Origin: Chloroflexota bacterium
GTDB taxonomy: Bacteria; Chloroflexota; Dehalococcoidia; Lucifugimonadales; Lucifugimonadaceae
Assembly: GCA_013204545.1 (NCBI GenBank)
Contig: JABMNN010000041.1
Coordinates: 1 to 34,577 of the forward strand
Direction: 5' to 3'
DNA length: 34,577 nt
Positions 1 to 8,378 of this stretch are shown here, in pieces (position 1 is the first letter of the stretch; each line of letters starts with the position of its first letter). Position numbers and translations under genes: made by a program. The notes beneath the pieces are model-generated. The model was not told where the DNA came from, ran no database searches, and saw only the letters and a program-made list of their open reading frames with translations.

Positions 1-98
1 ATATTGGGCTAGTGCAAATTAGGAGCATTGACGAACAACAGGACTCATCATAACGACACCCTTGAGTAGTTATTCCGTTCTGACCCTACAAACAGATT

Positions 99-1562
99 AT
101 GAGCAAGTATCGCCTTACAACGTTGTTCATTGTGATCAGTGTCATAACACTGGGATCAGCTGCGTTCGCCCTGAATAACCTAGCGGTGAACACTGCTGAG
201 AAAAATCTCGTCGAGTTGTCGACAGAGCAATCCATGCGTGATGCATCGATAATCGCCGGTCTCGTGAACCAACTTTTGGAAGATCACAGCATCGAATCAT
301 CAGATGGTCCAGCTGCACTCGCCAGCAGCGTTTTGATCGATTCGCAAAATCTCCTTGATTCCCTGCGAGTAATTGACATTTCGCTGTACGACACCTCAGG
401 AACAACAATCTGGAGTACATCGGCCGATCTGATCGTTGATCGTACAGTTCCGGCTACAGCTCTCGCGTTGACAGGTAGCGGAAATATCGCTTCAAATCTC
501 AGCAAAATCAGTGTTCTCGGATCAATCGATACTAGGAGGCAAGTCGATGTGGTTGAAACTTACCTGCCCTTACTCGCTTCATCTAGCGAAAGCGTTGTTG
601 GGGTAATTGGCGTGACACGGGACGTCACTTCGACTCTTATTACTCAAATAGCAGAAACCCGTTCATCAATCTCGCTTTTCACTATGCTCAGTCTGGTAAC
701 TGTGTTCCTCGTTCTTCTGGTATTTATCTTCATAGCCGACATCAATATCTTTCGAGTCAACGGTCAGAAGGTCCGGTTCGAGAGAGAACTACATGATCGT
801 CTTTTGGTCGACGCTCTCGAACTGAAGCGCATCGGCCAAATGAAAGACAGATTCCTTTCGTCAGTTACCCATGAGTTGATGACCCCACTCACCTCGATTT
901 CGGCGTTCACAGGAATACTTCTTAGAAACCGAGAAAACAACCTCATTCAGAAAAACCTTGACCAACTTGAGGTGATGAAACGAAACGCTTTGCAACTCAA
1001 AAGTTTGCTGGGGAATCTACTCGAACTATCAGCAATGAACGATGCTGGATACGAACTTGCCTATAGTCGTTTCAACCTTCGATACATGCTTGATGAGGTT
1101 ACCGACGCGTTCATGCCAGCGATCACTAAAAAATCTCTGAAAATCGATTTAACCTACGAAGATGCAGACGCGATAGTTGAAGCTGACGACGCGCGCACTC
1201 GACAAGTAATCTCCAACATTCTGTCCAATGCGATTAGGTACACACCCATCGAATCAGATATCAAAGTATCCGCGTGGATCACCGATCTAATGTTCACAGT
1301 GACCATTTCCGACAACGGACCAGGCATAAACGAACGTGACAAGAAACAGCTGTTCACAATGTTCTTCCGAGCCGATAACGAATCAACGCGCTCTGTTGCC
1401 GGAACAGGTATCGGTCTCGTCTCCTCAAAGCAAATTGTCGAATTACACGGAGGGGAACTGACTCTCGAAAGCCAAGAGAATGTAGGCACTACCGTCCACA
1501 TTTCAATGCCGAGGTTCCGTACTCGCTATTCTGCCGAAAGTGTGGACTATCGTGCGGCCTAG
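99..1562 (+). CDS. Membrane sensor histidine kinase with Cache-like extracellular domain
   Basis: A 487-residue two-component sensor kinase that should autophosphorylate and pass phosphate to a response regulator. An N-terminal membrane segment lies near residues 7-27 and a second at about 192-214. The roughly 160 residues between them would be outside the cell; their pattern, with SLYDTSGTTIWST near 95-107 and VVGVIGVTRDVT near 166-177, resembles Cache-type sensors. The cytoplasmic part has the H-box SSVTHELMTPLTS with phospho-acceptor His258, the N-box ISNILSNAIRYTP (Asn373/Asn377), the G1 box DNGPGI (405-410) and the G2 box GTGIGL (435-440). No HAMP domain is obvious. No response regulator lies downstream, so its partner may be upstream of the window or elsewhere. 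The last 23 bases overlap the next gene, which suggests coupling. No Shine-Dalgarno is clear before the ATG. Confidence 0.93.
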   Translation: MSKYRLTTLFIVISVITLGSAAFALNNLAVNTAEKNLVELSTEQSMRDASIIAGLVNQLLEDHSIESSDGPAALASSVLIDSQNLLDSLRVIDISLYDTSGTTIWSTSADLIVDRTVPATALALTGSGNIASNLSKISVLGSIDTRRQVDVVETYLPLLASSSESVVGVIGVTRDVTSTLITQIAETRSSISLFTMLSLVTVFLVLLVFIFIADINIFRVNGQKVRFERELHDRLLVDALELKRIGQMKDRFLSSVTHELMTPLTSISAFTGILLRNRENNLIQKNLDQLEVMKRNALQLKSLLGNLLELSAMNDAGYELAYSRFNLRYMLDEVTDAFMPAITKKSLKIDLTYEDADAIVEADDARTRQVISNILSNAIRYTPIESDIKVSAWITDLMFTVTISDNGPGINERDKKQLFTMFFRADNESTRSVAGTGIGLVSSKQIVELHGGELTLESQENVGTTVHISMPRFRTRYSAESVDYRAA

Positions 1563-3933
1563 TCGCGAGGAGCAACCAACGCCTCGGTACCGCCGCTATC
1601 GTAGTACGGGTGACACGAATTCTATTCGAATAGCGATTGTCTTTGCCGTTTCTCTGGTCATTGTTGTTGCAGCCTTGCTTGTCACAAACACTTACACCCC
1701 CAACTCGGCTCCTGAAGCCACCGAAACCGCTGATTCAAATAGTCAAACAATAAACCGCCCCGGCGGAAGTTCCGACAGTGACATTGCTGATCCTTTGTCA
1801 CAAGACGGAACCGGATCCTCCTCGGTTAAATCTGGATCAGGATCGCCAAACGATTCGATAAGTACTTCGCCGTCGGGAGTTGATAACGGATCTTTTTCCA
1901 TAAAAACAGATGACGATCAATTGGCAAGCGTCAGTTCCAGACAGACAACCGAAACCGTCAACGCTGACTGCTCTATTCATGGTCGAGTCACCGACGACTG
2001 GGGAGCTTCGATGGTCGGTGTACGCGTATTCGCGACGACGATCAGCGGAACCGTGAACAGCTCTGTAACGGACATCAGAGGTCGTTACACCCTGTCTGGT
2101 TCGGCTCCCGACGCCGTAAACGTAAGCGTAGCGTTGGCTCACGGCACAGATAATGGCGACTCATTTGCGGTTATGGTCGGAGATGACATCATTTCGCTTA
2201 GCGCACCTATTGACCCGGAGTCTTCCGGTTGCGAAGTAAACTTCGATTCTTGGAATGTTCAGGAACACATGGTCGCTTCACCGATAACCGCGAAGCTCTG
2301 GCCCGATGCCGCCGCCATCTATCAGTACACACTTAACGCTGAATCGCTCGCCTTAAGCCTGAGCGCAGATTTCGATAACTCCAGCACTCTTCAAGTGCAG
2401 GCTTGGTGCGAAGATCCAAACCTAGGGTGTGATGTTGCCCAAGACGGTGCTTATTTCATAGCCGAAAACGAACTTGGTGAAATTTCGCCCCCGACTATCG
2501 TCATGCTTCCATCCAGAAGTTCTGCACAGTCATCCGGAGTTCCAGATAACCGGGAATACCATGAATACGGACACTACTTCCTATCAGTGAAAACCGGTGA
2601 CAACTTTGAACTCCCGGCAGGAGATATCAACCACGGTGGTTACTACAACAATTCCACAACCCGCGATTCGTTCGTAGAAGGCTTTGCTGAGTTCTACTCG
2701 ATGATGGTTTCTCGACATATAGACGGCGATCACAATGCTGAGATTTACACAATTGGTGCCGACTACGATCTTGAAACCGACCGCTTGCCTTGGGAGGGTG
2801 CTGGTTGGTGGGAAGAGTTCACGGTGGCCGGTCTACTTCTAGATCTTGTCGATGATGACTCTCACTACGCAGCAAATGGCTCGGAATTATCCGGTGTGAA
2901 TATCCTCACTGTAACCACCGATGCCGAGCCTTCGGGAACTGTTATTTCAGGCAGCATTGTTAACAATAGCCCTCTCGTTGTTCGAGACGCCGACGTAACA
3001 GTTCATTACCTCAACGAAGCTGGAGACGTGGTCGGCACGCAGGTAACACGAGTGTTACCTAAAGTGATAGCACCAACCCGCGAAGGAACGTTCTACGCCG
3101 CGCCTCCGGCCGGATTAGACGTGGTCCAGGCGACAGCAACTCTAGGAGGAGTCGTTAAATCCGATGACGACCAGATGGCAATAGACTTACTCAGACTTGT
3201 GAGATTGATCACCGAATACGAGCGCACTGATGGCGGTATTGGGGTCTCCAGTGTTGCTGAGCTCTACGACTCTCTTACTATGAATGACAAATCACAGTCC
3301 AACACAAGAGCGAGTCTAGAGGATATTTCCGAAGCTCAAGTTGATGAAATTTTCGTCAATCACGGTTTCTTCGCTGACCTTGATGGCGACCGTATGTTCA
3401 ATCCGGATATCGATGGCGAGATCGGTTCGAGTTCTCACCCAGTCTCTGAAATCGGCGGTCAATCATTTTCACCATTCATTCCACGACAAGACCCCGATCC
3501 GTACGAAGGTTCGTTCGTAAGAATCAACACTGGTGATATCGATGTCGACGCTATCATCCAAATATCTATGCCAGCGGATGGCGGATCTCGAAGCTACGCC
3601 TACATTGCTCCAAAAGATGGGGCTAACCAAATCGAGTTGGCAGTGCCACCCGCCAATCAAAATGCAGCGGTAACGATTATCACTGCAGGTAAGAACTATC
3701 GCCCGGTAATTGCATTTCGAGTCGATGCGGATAATTTCCACGAGATGGTCGAAAACGGAACGATCTCCGATCTACAAGTTGCACCGGTCGAACTCGCATC
3801 AGGATCAAGTCTTCAGAAGCCCGTTGCTAACAGCTCCGCCATTCAATTTGGCGTAGTGATCGGTGGCCTATTCGCAGTCATCCTCGTTGTAGCTTCGCTT
3901 ATCGCAATACGCCGACAATGGGGCAGAGCCTAG
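1540..3933 (+). CDS. Membrane-anchored zinc metalloprotease (HEYGH) with carboxypeptidase-regulatory-like domain
   Basis: A 797-residue protein predicted to sit outside the membrane, held by a segment at about 30-48 (preceded by Arg-rich residues, so N-in) and another at about 770-790 followed by RRQWGR. Residues 51-140 are a Ser/Gly/Asp-rich linker. Residues 144-200 resemble a carboxypeptidase regulatory-like beta-sandwich (HGRVTDDWGASMVGVRV). The protease signature is HEYGH at 341-345, with SFVEGFAEFYS at 377-387 supplying a likely third ligand (Glu380 or Glu384) and WWEEFTVAGLLLDLVDD at 423-439, the order seen in secreted bacterial gluzincins. A calcium-loop-like stretch, DLDGDRMFNPDIDGE, is at 613-627. 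Start is GTG inside the kinase gene; GTG at 1552 is an alternative. The substrate is unknown. The kinase overlap suggests joint expression. Confidence 0.82.
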   Translation: MWTIVRPSREEQPTPRYRRYRSTGDTNSIRIAIVFAVSLVIVVAALLVTNTYTPNSAPEATETADSNSQTINRPGGSSDSDIADPLSQDGTGSSSVKSGSGSPNDSISTSPSGVDNGSFSIKTDDDQLASVSSRQTTETVNADCSIHGRVTDDWGASMVGVRVFATTISGTVNSSVTDIRGRYTLSGSAPDAVNVSVALAHGTDNGDSFAVMVGDDIISLSAPIDPESSGCEVNFDSWNVQEHMVASPITAKLWPDAAAIYQYTLNAESLALSLSADFDNSSTLQVQAWCEDPNLGCDVAQDGAYFIAENELGEISPPTIVMLPSRSSAQSSGVPDNREYHEYGHYFLSVKTGDNFELPAGDINHGGYYNNSTTRDSFVEGFAEFYSMMVSRHIDGDHNAEIYTIGADYDLETDRLPWEGAGWWEEFTVAGLLLDLVDDDSHYAANGSELSGVNILTVTTDAEPSGTVISGSIVNNSPLVVRDADVTVHYLNEAGDVVGTQVTRVLPKVIAPTREGTFYAAPPAGLDVVQATATLGGVVKSDDDQMAIDLLRLVRLITEYERTDGGIGVSSVAELYDSLTMNDKSQSNTRASLEDISEAQVDEIFVNHGFFADLDGDRMFNPDIDGEIGSSSHPVSEIGGQSFSPFIPRQDPDPYEGSFVRINTGDIDVDAIIQISMPADGGSRSYAYIAPKDGANQIELAVPPANQNAAVTIITAGKNYRPVIAFRVDADNFHEMVENGTISDLQVAPVELASGSSLQKPVANSSAIQFGVVIGGLFAVILVVASLIAIRRQWGRA

Positions 3934-3970
3934 ATAACGTGAATTGGTCGCCTATGATCGAGTCAACGGT

Positions 3971-3985
3971 TAAAATACCTGTATG
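3971..3985 (+). promoter_or_regulatory. Candidate -10 box for a leaderless DUF1028 transcript
   Basis: TAAAAT at 3971-3976 ends six bases before the ATG at 3983, the distance expected when transcription starts at or next to the A of the start codon. No Shine-Dalgarno precedes this ATG. A -35 box is not convincing. Confidence 0.4.
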
Positions 3986-4700
3986 ACTTTCACAATTCTC
4001 GGCCGTGACCCCCACAACGGGTGACCTTGGAATCGGTATCGCAACGTACTCACTAGCTGTCGGAGCAACCTGCCCAAAAATCCTCCCCGGTATCGGTGTC
4101 GTTACCTCACAGGCTTCGAGCAACCCCGCCATCGCCGAAGAAATCATGAAACTCATCGAAGACGGAGTCAATCCTGACGAAGCGTTCATGCAGGCTCTGG
4201 CAAACGACGAACACCCCGAGTTCCGTCAAGTTGCACTGCTCAAACCTAAAGGCAATGCGCTCGTACATTCCGGGGTTAGCATCAAACCTGTGAGCGGTCA
4301 CGCAACCGGTGCAAACTGCACGGCTGTCGGAAACTTCCTCGCCAACGACCATGTCCTCGAAGCAATGACAAAGGGCTTTTCCAACACTTTACCCACCTCC
4401 GGCAAATCATCGCCAACTCTGGGCGAACGACTCCTCTCGGCACTGGATTCCGGCAAACAGGCTGGCGGACAATCAGGTGCAGGCGGCCTACATCTACCTG
4501 AACGCTCCGCTGCGCTGATAATCGCAACACCCGGAGATCACTTCCCAATCGACATAAGGGTCGATGCATCTACAGATGCAATCACCGATCTCCACGCCTC
4601 TTTTAGAACCTACCTCCCAATGCACGAGTTTTATTTGAAGCGAGCCGACGACCCAACTAATCTCCCGTCTCAAGACGACTGGGTTACAGGAAAACGCTAA
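3983..4700 (+). CDS. DUF1028 family protein (Ntn-hydrolase-like fold), apparent frameshift near the start
   Basis: The body matches DUF1028, a family of unknown function with an Ntn-hydrolase-like fold. Evidence is the early GDLGIGIATYSLAVGA, the central FRQVALL and GHATGANCTAVGN, AGGQSGAGGLHLPERSAALI later on, and RVD near the end. The family normally begins MTF-I--RDP-TGDLG. ATG at 3983 gives exactly MTFTILGRDP, but that frame stops at 4022. The rest lies in the next frame, open from GTG 4005. Removing one C from the run of five at 4009-4013 joins them as RDPTTGDLG and gives a 238-residue protein. So the gene is either broken, read through a programmed shift, or carries a homopolymer error. 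If GTG 4005 were used, the protein would lack the conserved N-terminal strand. It is alone in its unit. Confidence 0.82.
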
Positions 4701-4851
4701 TCTGGCCGCTAAGAACTTATATTTGTCATGCTGAGCTTTTCTCAGTATCAAACGTATGCTTTGAACCAACTCTATTTGTATCTACAATCCATCAATACTT
4801 GTCCGATCAACGAACCGACACCGAATCACCAATCAATATAGGAGAACCAAT

Positions 4852-5424
4852 TTGGTCCTCGATGCCATACAAACTCGGCGTACCACAAGAGATTTCACTG
4901 ATGATCCGGTGTCGAACTCAGCTCTCGAAATAATGATCGAAGCCGCCACGTGGGCGCCGAACCATCGAAACACCGAACCTTGGCGATTCATAGTTCTCAG
5001 CAAAGATGGTGAAATGCGCAAGAAAGTAGCCCAGATCGTCCACGACTGGACCTACGAAAATCTCAAAAATCCGAGCGATGAACGGCGCGAATCCAGCGCA
5101 AAATATGCTCAACAAGAAATTCTTGATGCCCCAGCGTTCATGTATGTCTACTCGATCCACGGCAGAGACGATGAGATGACGCAAGAGAACTACGCAGCAA
5201 CCGCCTGCGCTATCCAAAATCTGATGCTCGCCGCGCAATCACTCGGCGTTGGAGTCGGCTGGAGTACTGGTAAGCCATGCCTCGCCAACGTAGGAACCGC
5301 AGTAGGAGCCGAACCTGATTGGGACGTAGTCGGTGCGCTCTATATTGGCTACCCCGTAAAAACCGATATCAACACGCCTCAGGCTAAACGTACGCCCGTA
5401 AGCGACGTCACAATCTGGAGCTAG
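4852..5424 (+). CDS. Nitroreductase family protein
   Basis: A 190-residue FMN-dependent nitroreductase-fold oxidoreductase, cytoplasmic, probably reducing nitro-, quinone- or enone-type substrates with NAD(P)H. The first residues carry the family's FMN-phosphate-binding pattern (AIQTRRTTRDFTDDPV), followed by APNHRNTEPWRF at about 43-54 and the late GVGVGWSTGKP loop. Length fits the family. The start is TTG: AGGAG at 4840-4844 sits seven bases upstream, and the family signature begins right after. It lies 150 bases beyond the DUF1028 gene and converges on the stress-protein gene, so it is probably its own unit. The exact substrate cannot be read from sequence. Confidence 0.9.
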   Translation: MVLDAIQTRRTTRDFTDDPVSNSALEIMIEAATWAPNHRNTEPWRFIVLSKDGEMRKKVAQIVHDWTYENLKNPSDERRESSAKYAQQEILDAPAFMYVYSIHGRDDEMTQENYAATACAIQNLMLAAQSLGVGVGWSTGKPCLANVGTAVGAEPDWDVVGALYIGYPVKTDINTPQAKRTPVSDVTIWS

Positions 5425-5571
5425 AGCCGAACCAAACGTGGCATGACTCGACGACTGGATCGACTCGCACATCCGCAAGTAATCTCTCAATCTACGAATC
5501 ACAATACCCTGGCCGAAACACGCATCTCCCTCCGACTCACTCTGGTGGGAGTTGAGGATGACATGCACCAT

Positions 5572-6039
5572 CTACGACCGTCGAACAACCATCACTGGAA
5601 TATCGACATCACGCATAACTTCGTCAGCGACACTTCCTAGGAACGCACGAGACACTCCCCGCCGGCCACGAGTGCTGATGATCACAAGGTCAATCTCTTG
5701 TTCTAATACGGCTCGGACAATTTCGACTGAAGCTTTGCCAACAACGACCTGAGAAGAAACGCTTAAACCCGCAGAGGACAGTTCCTCAGCAGTTATCTGT
5801 ATAATTGCAGTTTGGTCTTCCACATTTTTCGCTTCAGCGCACTGTGCAACCTCAAACAGTTCTGCCGCCGCCTGCACGCCGCCAATATGATCGTGAAGCA
5901 TCACGGGTGGCGTTTCTGGCGATACGACGTGGAACAAAATCACTTCTGCACAGCCAGACCCAACTATCTGTTTCGCATTTGAAATTGCCAGTCCGGCAGA
6001 CTCAATATTTTCGACTGGCAAAAGGATTTTTCCGTACAT
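5572..6039 (-). CDS. Universal stress protein (UspA family)
   Basis: A single-domain universal stress protein of 155 residues. It begins MYGKILLPVENIESA, the typical first strand with its conserved acidic residue, and ends with the nucleotide-binding loop TRGRRGVSRAFLGSVADEV and VDIPVMVV. The usual G-2x-G-9x-G(S/T) ATP motif is present except that its first Gly is Ser, so ATP binding is likely but not certain. The frame is open 31 codons further upstream, but ATG at 6039 is preferred: AAGGAAA lies about ten bases before it and the family fold starts there. Usp proteins act in the cytoplasm in stress survival. It is transcribed toward the nitroreductase gene, with no obvious terminator between them. 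Confidence 0.9.
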   Translation of the reverse strand: MYGKILLPVENIESAGLAISNAKQIVGSGCAEVILFHVVSPETPPVMLHDHIGGVQAAAELFEVAQCAEAKNVEDQTAIIQITAEELSSAGLSVSSQVVVGKASVEIVRAVLEQEIDLVIISTRGRRGVSRAFLGSVADEVMRDVDIPVMVVRRS

Positions 6040-6298
6040 TCGCTGTAATTTCCTTATAGAAGATGAATCTATCTCCTGCAAATGTAAGTATGTGGCCTTC
6101 AATCGGCAAGGGTTGGGGAGGGTGAGATTCACGACGAAACCTTCAGAACATGACGAATAATCGAATGAAAAACGTCAATAGCTTGCGAAAAAAACGGCTT
6201 AAAGTTGCCGTGAAAGACGAGATATAACGCAAAGGCTTCTTCAAAATCACCCGCTCATCAGGCGTGTTTGTCGCCCAAAAATAACACTTCGAAACGGC
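6040..6298. other. Gap between the stress-protein gene and the dehydrogenase terminator
   Basis: No convincing reading frame. It must hold the minus-strand promoter of the universal stress protein gene, but I cannot pick a confident -10/-35 pair. The only other visible structure is a weak inverted pair, TGACG and CGTCA, around 6150-6175. Confidence 0.5.
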
Positions 6299-6337
6299 AA
6301 AAAAAAAGACCCCAAGTTTCAACTACCAAGGGTCTCT
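6299..6337 (-). terminator. Rho-independent terminator after the zinc-type dehydrogenase
   Basis: Read on the minus strand, GAGACCC and GGGTC form a stem around a loop of about 17 bases, followed by a run of nine T. It lies about 35 bases past the stop of the dehydrogenase gene ending at 6372, in the right orientation. Confidence 0.75.
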
Positions 6338-6371
6338 TTTCATACTTACAACGATGGCTTTTTTTCAGTGC

Positions 6372-7358
6372 TTACTTACCGCCATCGTTAAGTGAAATAG
6401 CAACTTTGATCACACCGTCGGTATAGTCGGCGTACATGTCATACGCCTTTTGGACATCAGTGAAATCTAGGTTATGGCTCTTCAGCAATCCAGGGTCAGC
6501 CCAACCACGTTCCTTCAGCGCAATCATCTCTCGAATCTCCTTGGTCGGTTGAGATGTAGCAGCAACCTGAGTCGGAATAATCGTCGCTGCCTTAAACATG
6601 AACTCCTGATGTGGGAACTCGGAAATTTTTCCGCCCTGTCCGGTCAGACTAAAACTAACGAACATGCCCCATCGCTTCACTATTTTCAAGCACTGACCGA
6701 AGCCTGCAGGATCGCCAGTAGCATCGACAACAATGTCGATACCCTCACCGCCTGTTAGCTCTTCAATAGCCTCATACATATCGTCTTTGGCAGGATTAAC
6801 CGTATTGGTAGCGCCTATCTCCAAAGCTTTCTCACGTCGCGCCTCAACCGGATCAATACCAATCACCTGAGCCGCACCCATCTTTTCGGTGAGCATCGAG
6901 AACGAAAGTCCGATGCCGCCCTGACCGAGAACCGCAATACGTTTACCAGCAACATTGCCCATCTGTTTCACGGAGTAGAGGACTGTACCCGTGTGCTGGC
7001 ACATAACCCACTCGTCGATTGGCCCCCAGTCCGGAACCGGTAAGACCCGATCTGGCGTCTGCACCATATACTCCATTAGTCCACCAAAACCTCGAGTCGG
7101 AAGAACAATCGCTCGCTGGCCTTCCTTTAGTTCATCTGTTTTTGACTCGACAATCGTTCCAGCTATCTCATGGCACGGAACGCCTGGAGCCAGCGGATAA
7201 TTCTCTTCAGGAAATTCTGCGTGGTAAATACCATGAATGTCACTACCACATACCGAAACAGCCTCTACTCGAATCTTGGCTTGCCCATCTTGAGGGACTG
7301 GCTCATCCAGTTCAACGAAATCAAATGTTTGTGGAGCTACGAGTCGTGCGGCTTTCAA
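6372..7358 (-). CDS. Zinc-dependent alcohol dehydrogenase-like (MDR superfamily) oxidoreductase
   Basis: A 328-residue medium-chain dehydrogenase/reductase. The catalytic-zinc side is visible as SVCGSD with Cys37 and PCHE with His63/Glu64 (Cys62 replaces the usual Gly). The Rossmann motif VLGQGGIGLS lies near residue 143. The four-cysteine structural-zinc lobe of classic alcohol dehydrogenases is absent. It should oxidise an alcohol or polyol with NAD(P)+ in the cytoplasm; the substrate is unknown. The start is TTG: the sequence from there (MKAARLVAPQTFDF after initiator decoding) is a normal family N-terminus, and no ATG or GTG lies nearby upstream. There is no Shine-Dalgarno; an AT-rich TAATTATAAA directly precedes it. 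A strong terminator follows the gene. Confidence 0.88.
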   Translation of the reverse strand: MKAARLVAPQTFDFVELDEPVPQDGQAKIRVEAVSVCGSDIHGIYHAEFPEENYPLAPGVPCHEIAGTIVESKTDELKEGQRAIVLPTRGFGGLMEYMVQTPDRVLPVPDWGPIDEWVMCQHTGTVLYSVKQMGNVAGKRIAVLGQGGIGLSFSMLTEKMGAAQVIGIDPVEARREKALEIGATNTVNPAKDDMYEAIEELTGGEGIDIVVDATGDPAGFGQCLKIVKRWGMFVSFSLTGQGGKISEFPHQEFMFKAATIIPTQVAATSQPTKEIREMIALKERGWADPGLLKSHNLDFTDVQKAYDMYADYTDGVIKVAISLNDGGK

Positions 7359-7489
7359 TTTATAATTACAACTTTCGAGAAAATTACCAATGGACAGATC
7401 ATTAACATCAATAAGCCGGAGGGAACTTTACACCCGACAATCATCTCAAACAATCGCCAATTCCACGGTTCGACTACGACTGAGTATCG

Positions 7490-8302
7490 CTACACCACCC
7501 TGCACACCGCCACAGGGCTTGAAAATCCTCGAATAGTCACATCACCGATCGATTCCAACTCCACCTCGGCAGTTCGCAACTCATCTCGGCATCTGTCAGA
7601 AAGAAGTATTTCGCCTGATTCAGCAAGATCGCACAATCGCGATGCGAGATTCACAACCGATCCAAATAAATCACCATGCTCTTCAAGTGGTTCACCAGAT
7701 GTCATACCGATTCTAACGCTCAGTCGCTCATCGATATCTGGCACCGCAATTGCCGTGATTCCATTCCGAATCTCAACAGCTGCCACCACCGCCTGGTCCG
7801 CCACGTCGAATGACGCCATCACACCGTCACCGGTGTGTTTTACTTCCCTTCCGCCGAACTTGGCAAGTGCGTCTCGAACAACGCTATTGTGTTCACGCAA
7901 AAGCTTGAACGCACGGTCATCACCCAATCTACTCATCATCGACGTATAACCAACCAGATCGGTAAACATAATCGTCCGAATCGCACGGTCCACCGGCACC
8001 CCTTGATTCTGTGCGTTCGCAGGAATATCAGCTATTCGTCCCATGAACGAAAGAACATCCGATTGATCCACTTCAACAACGTCGTTGGGGATATCGCCGT
8101 GCGCCTTGGAATGCATCGTCGAAATCAAATCAGCCGACGGAGCCGACACCAAACAGAACGTCGTGTGGCGACCTTCATCAAACCAATAGGTCAGAAATTT
8201 GGCCCCGTATTCCGAAGCCACGCTCAAATCCTGCTCGTGAGCTAAAGCAATTGCCTTCTCACCGACACCTTCGATGTAGTGCCGATCCAAATACAGTGGC
8301 AA
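7490..8302 (-). CDS. DUF4242 / class III adenylate cyclase fusion protein
   Basis: A 270-residue two-domain soluble protein. Residues 1-80 match DUF4242, the small ferredoxin-like fold related to nickel-binding SCO4226 (LTYWFDEGRHTTFCLVSAP, AHGDIPNDVVEVD). Residues 108-270 are a class III nucleotidyl cyclase: FTDLVGYT with metal ligand Asp115, VKHTGDGVMASF with purine-contacting Lys155 and metal ligand Asp159, and GDLFGSVVNLASRL with Asp211, Asn218 and Arg222. All catalytic positions are present, and the Lys/Asp pair favours ATP over GTP, so it probably makes cAMP. DUF4242 may sense a metal or small molecule; that is inference. The gene stands between a dehydrogenase and an exporter on the same strand, with gaps of 131 and 76 bases. 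Confidence 0.87.
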   Translation of the reverse strand: MPLYLDRHYIEGVGEKAIALAHEQDLSVASEYGAKFLTYWFDEGRHTTFCLVSAPSADLISTMHSKAHGDIPNDVVEVDQSDVLSFMGRIADIPANAQNQGVPVDRAIRTIMFTDLVGYTSMMSRLGDDRAFKLLREHNSVVRDALAKFGGREVKHTGDGVMASFDVADQAVVAAVEIRNGITAIAVPDIDERLSVRIGMTSGEPLEEHGDLFGSVVNLASRLCDLAESGEILLSDRCRDELRTAEVELESIGDVTIRGFSSPVAVCRVV

Positions 8303-8378
8303 ATTTTTCCTCAGTTTTCTTTCTCGAACACACAGTAACGGTGCTGAACCTGCAAATACTACACACAGCCATTAGAGA

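Noticed and set aside
99-1562. Hybrid kinase or chemoreceptor
   Set aside because: No receiver, Hpt or methyl-accepting domain is visible; the C-terminus ends just after the G2 box and last strand.
4733-4747. CTGAG-CTTTT-CTCAG hairpin as terminator of the DUF1028 gene
   Set aside because: Only five base pairs and no T-run.
7170-7949. A 259-codon plus-strand open frame
   Set aside because: It overlaps the dehydrogenase and cyclase genes antisense, has no domain signal, and its composition is that of a shadow frame.
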